Shown here one piece after another: positions 61,446 to 64,000 of a stretch of 64,000 nucleotides of DNA. Each line of letters opens with the position of its first letter. Position 1 is the stretch's first letter. Source of the stretch: Magnolia sinica. Its lineage: Eukaryota; Streptophyta; Magnoliopsida; Magnoliales; Magnoliaceae. The translations under genes were made by a program, and so were the position numbers. The stretch covers positions 68,867,158 through 68,931,157 of the forward strand of contig NC_080583.1 of NCBI RefSeq assembly GCF_029962835.1, written 5' to 3'. The notes under the pieces are model-generated. The model was not told the DNA's origin. It saw nothing but the letters and a program-made list of their open reading frames with translations, and did no database searches.

Positions 61446-61998
61446 CCGAATTAGCTACTGACATGTTGAGTAGCGAGGCTTGCTACTGAAGTTATCTCAC
61501 CAAGTTCTGTGGGACCCACCATGATGTACGTGTCGTATCCACACCGTCCATTCATTCAAAGATATCAATTTATGGCATGAGATAAAAAATGAGTTAGATC
61601 TAAATCTTGAATGGACCCCACCATAAAAAACGGTGGAGAGAATGAAGCCCACCATTAAAAATTTCTAAGGGCCACAAAAGTTTTTGATCAAGCTTAAATT
61701 TGTGTTTTCCCTTCTTTCATGTCTGTCTTAACTTATTAGCACTTTGGATCTCAAATAAACATCATAGTGGACCTTAGGAAGGTTTCAACGGTGGGCGTCA
61801 CTCTTCCCATTGTTTTCTGTGGTGGGGTCCACTCTAGATTTGGATCTAACTCATTCTTTGTATCGTTCCCTAAATGATCTCTCCAAATGGATGGATGGTG
61901 TAGATACAATACATACATCATGGTGGGTCCCACAGAACTTGGTGACATCACTTCAGTAGCTAATCTCGTTACTCAACCTGTCAGTATCTAACCCGCAT
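61446..61998. mobile_element. MITE, TTAGCYACTRAC-TIR family, copy 2
   Basis: Left end GAATTAGCTACTGACATGTT and right end complement GGTTAGATACTGACAGGTTG, continuing as ACCAAGTTCTGTGGG on both sides: TIR of about 65 bp. Same family as 8,375-8,923. It abuts the previous MITE directly, so one may have inserted next to or within the other. Confidence 0.7.
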
Positions 61999-62464
61999 CT
62001 CCACAGTAGCTGGTGTGTGGTACACCAGTCAATCCGCTTCCGGTTCCACTTCCGACGTGGATTAGAAGTTACTCGACTTACATGTAGCTGGAGGAGTCCA
62101 GATACGATCAAATACAACGAGTCTAGATTCCCAAGACCTCGGGAAGGCTATTTTAGTAAGTCACGTTACTCAACTTATGCATCCCAATATATGTAGAGAT
62201 GAATGGTCTTATTGGGCCCATTGTTATGTATATATTTTATCCATGTCGTCCATTCATTTTGAAAGATCATTTTATGGAATGTGCCAAAAAATGAAGCATA
62301 TCAAAGGCTCATGTGGACCACACCATAGAAAGCAATGAAATTGAAAACTTACCATTGAAAACCTTTTGGGGCATAAATTTTTTAGATGTAACTCTTTTTT
62401 TGACCCTTGACATTAAATAAAATTCTAAATCCCATGGACGGATTCAACACATAAATCATGAAAA

Positions 62465-63000
62465 GACCCACGATCCTTATAATGTGACAACATCGACCCT
62501 TACTACATTACAACCACAAACTGCACATGTCACACGTAACGACCTTGACCCATGATAACTACGATCCATATAACATGATAACTACGACCCATGACAACCA
62601 CGACCCAGATAACAACCACGACCCATATAACATGACAACCACGACCTATATCAATCACGACCCACATAACATGACAACCACAACCCATATAACATGACAA
62701 CCATGACCCATATAACATGATAACTACAATCCGTGACAACCACAGCCCGGATGACAACCACGACCCATATAACTATGACCCAGATAGCATGACAACCATG
62801 ACCTATATTAACCACGACCCACATAACATGACAACCACGACCCATATAACATGATAACTACGACCCATGACAACCATGACCCGGATGACAACCACGACTC
62901 ATATAACATGACAATCATGACCCATATAACATGACAACCACGACCCATGAAAACCACGACCCATATAACATGACAACCTTGACCCATATAACTTGGGCAA
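62465..63000 (-). repeat. 23-bp array, inverted relative to 58.8-59.8 kb
   Basis: About 23 units of ATATAACATGACAACCACGA (plus CCC), the reverse complement of the array at 58,800-59,830. Minus-strand frames here (VVVIWVV-type repeats) are translations of the repeat. Confidence 0.85.
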
Positions 63001-63683
63001 TGTCCACTTCTAACAATAATCAAAGTGGGCCCATGGATTATATACATACATCAATGTGGGCGGCATGGATTATACACATATATCAATGTGGGCCCATTTG
63101 GGTCGTTGTTTGCATGGGTCGTAGTTGTCATGTTATATGGGTCGTGGTTGTCATGTTGCATGGATCATGGTTTGTAACGTGTTCACTTTCTTTTCTATTA
63201 AACCATTGGTACCATAGCTTAAGGCTCACGATGGGGTGATCTGATCCATCCACCTTGTCGGCTAGCTTGCCATGGTCCCAAAAAGTCCTAACTTGTGCAG
63301 TATTCACATCTAACAAGCATCACAGTGAGCCTAAAAAGTTTATACAGTCACCATTATTTTCTATTTTCTGGCCCACACGAGCACCGAATCAGGTTGATAA
63401 TTGGGCCCTACCCCTAAAATGGCATTACAAAAAGGATGGACGACATGAATTATACACATATATCAATGTGGGCCCATACAGGTAGTTGTTTGCATGGGTT
63501 TTAGTTGTCATGTTATATGGGTCGTGGTTGTCATATTGCATGGATCATAGTATCCACGTATTCACTTCCTCTTCTACCAAACCATTGGTACCATAGCTTA
63601 ATGCTCACAATGGGGTGATCCGATCCATCCACCTTGTCAGCCAGCTTGCCATGGGCCTAAAAAGTCCTGACATGGGCAGTTGT
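63001..63683. repeat. Two inverted copies of the AAAAAGTCCTGAC arm
   Basis: 63,001-63,300 and 63,330-63,683 are tandem copies of the reverse complement of the repeat at 55,111-55,430. Each ends in a CCACCTTGTCNGCNAGCTTGCC and AAAAAGTCCTRAC arm. Together with the plus-strand arms at 58,251 and 58,610 they bracket the region as a large inverted repeat. Confidence 0.75.
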
Positions 63684-64000
63684 GGACACTGAAAATCAGC
63701 GCCTACGCTAGTTTATATGTTATGTTTTCACAGTGGGGGTGATTAGGCTAATTTGTGGATGTTAGAGTCGCCACTAGCCGATAAATCTCAGAGTCCCATG
63801 GTCGGCAAGAACCGCAGAATACGTAAGGTTAGAGAAGTCTGAAGATTTTCCTTCCTCAGATTGACTCCCGATCTACAATTCGGGATTCTAGGTAAGGGAC
63901 CTCGATTACAGAGAGGGAAGGTGTTAGGCACCCTCTCTATCCGTTCAAGTGTACGGTCTCTACTTAGTGTGATAAAGTACTCTTAAGGGAAGATGGATGC
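63684..64000 (+). mobile_element. Probable start of an LTR retroelement, cut by the window edge
   Basis: Starts TGTGGACACTGAAAATC and contains GAGTCGCCACTAGCC, GGCAAGAACCG and GGGAAGGTGTTAGGCACCC, short motifs I associate with Ty3/gypsy Tat/Ogre-type LTR or leader sequence in plants. The element runs out of the window, so neither the boundaries nor the family can be confirmed. Confidence 0.4.

Noticed and set aside
60315-62052. A larger MITE enclosing the two MITEs at 60.9-62.0 kb, with GGAAGCRGATTG ends
   Set aside because: The ends are similar only over about 12 bp plus a CACACCAGCTA stretch, and no matching flanking duplication was found.
62530-63047. Minus-strand frames with VVVIWVV-like hydrophobic repeats suggesting membrane proteins
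   Set aside because: Direct translation of the 23-bp GGGTCGTGGTTGTCATG array.

Overview
This 64 kb window is plant nuclear DNA and is almost entirely intergenic repeat sequence. It holds one intact-looking protein gene, an alpha-expansin with a single spliced intron. Around it lies a deeply nested collection of transposable elements: two large CACTA DNA transposons, a dead Ty1/copia element, a very long solo LTR and an inverted partial second copy of it, a 5'-truncated LINE, LTR fragments and many MITE-like foldback repeats. A dispersed module related to GGGCCCACCATGATGTATG occurs dozens of times inside different element types. From memory this is reminiscent of magnoliid genomes (Magnolia, Liriodendron, Cinnamomum), but that assignment is inference.

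Layout. 1-4.9 kb: (TA)n, 21-bp and roughly 115-138-bp tandem arrays, and MITE-like repeats. 4.98-7.35 kb: the expansin gene; its intron carries a 524-bp MITE with a perfect 9-bp target-site duplication (TSD). 7.4-9.8 kb: repeats. 9,833-20,245: CACTA element 1 (TSD TTC). It contains palindromic subterminal repeats, a MITE nest, gene-like exons, about 1.8 kb of degenerate telomere-like repeats and a 33-bp minisatellite. 20.2-30.7 kb: unrecognised sequence, the fossil 3' end of a Ty3/gypsy element, and a degenerate copia element (23,308-29,815).

30,673-44,818: a solo LTR flanked by AGGAA on both sides. It is split by CACTA element 2 (31,121-39,568, TSD TCT). That element carries a promoter-like region, a first exon and three correctly spliceable exons of an ADP-glucose pyrophosphorylase large-subunit gene on the minus strand. 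46.0-51.0 kb: a second, inverted and truncated copy of the same LTR. 51-55 kb: low-information sequence and a LINE fragment encoding an RNase H domain (TSD about 16 bp). 55-64 kb: repeats built on a 23-bp unit in both orientations, another LTR remnant, a hAT-like MITE, a cluster of module-containing MITEs, and at the right edge the probable start of another LTR element.

The only locus likely to make a conventional protein is the expansin, a secreted cell-wall-loosening protein. The most interesting structures are the two gene-carrying CACTA elements. Both share one order (subterminal block, A-rich tract, CT-rich tract, gene exons reading inward), and element 2 could plausibly give a chimeric spliced transcript. 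All identifications come from reading the sequence; no database search was done.
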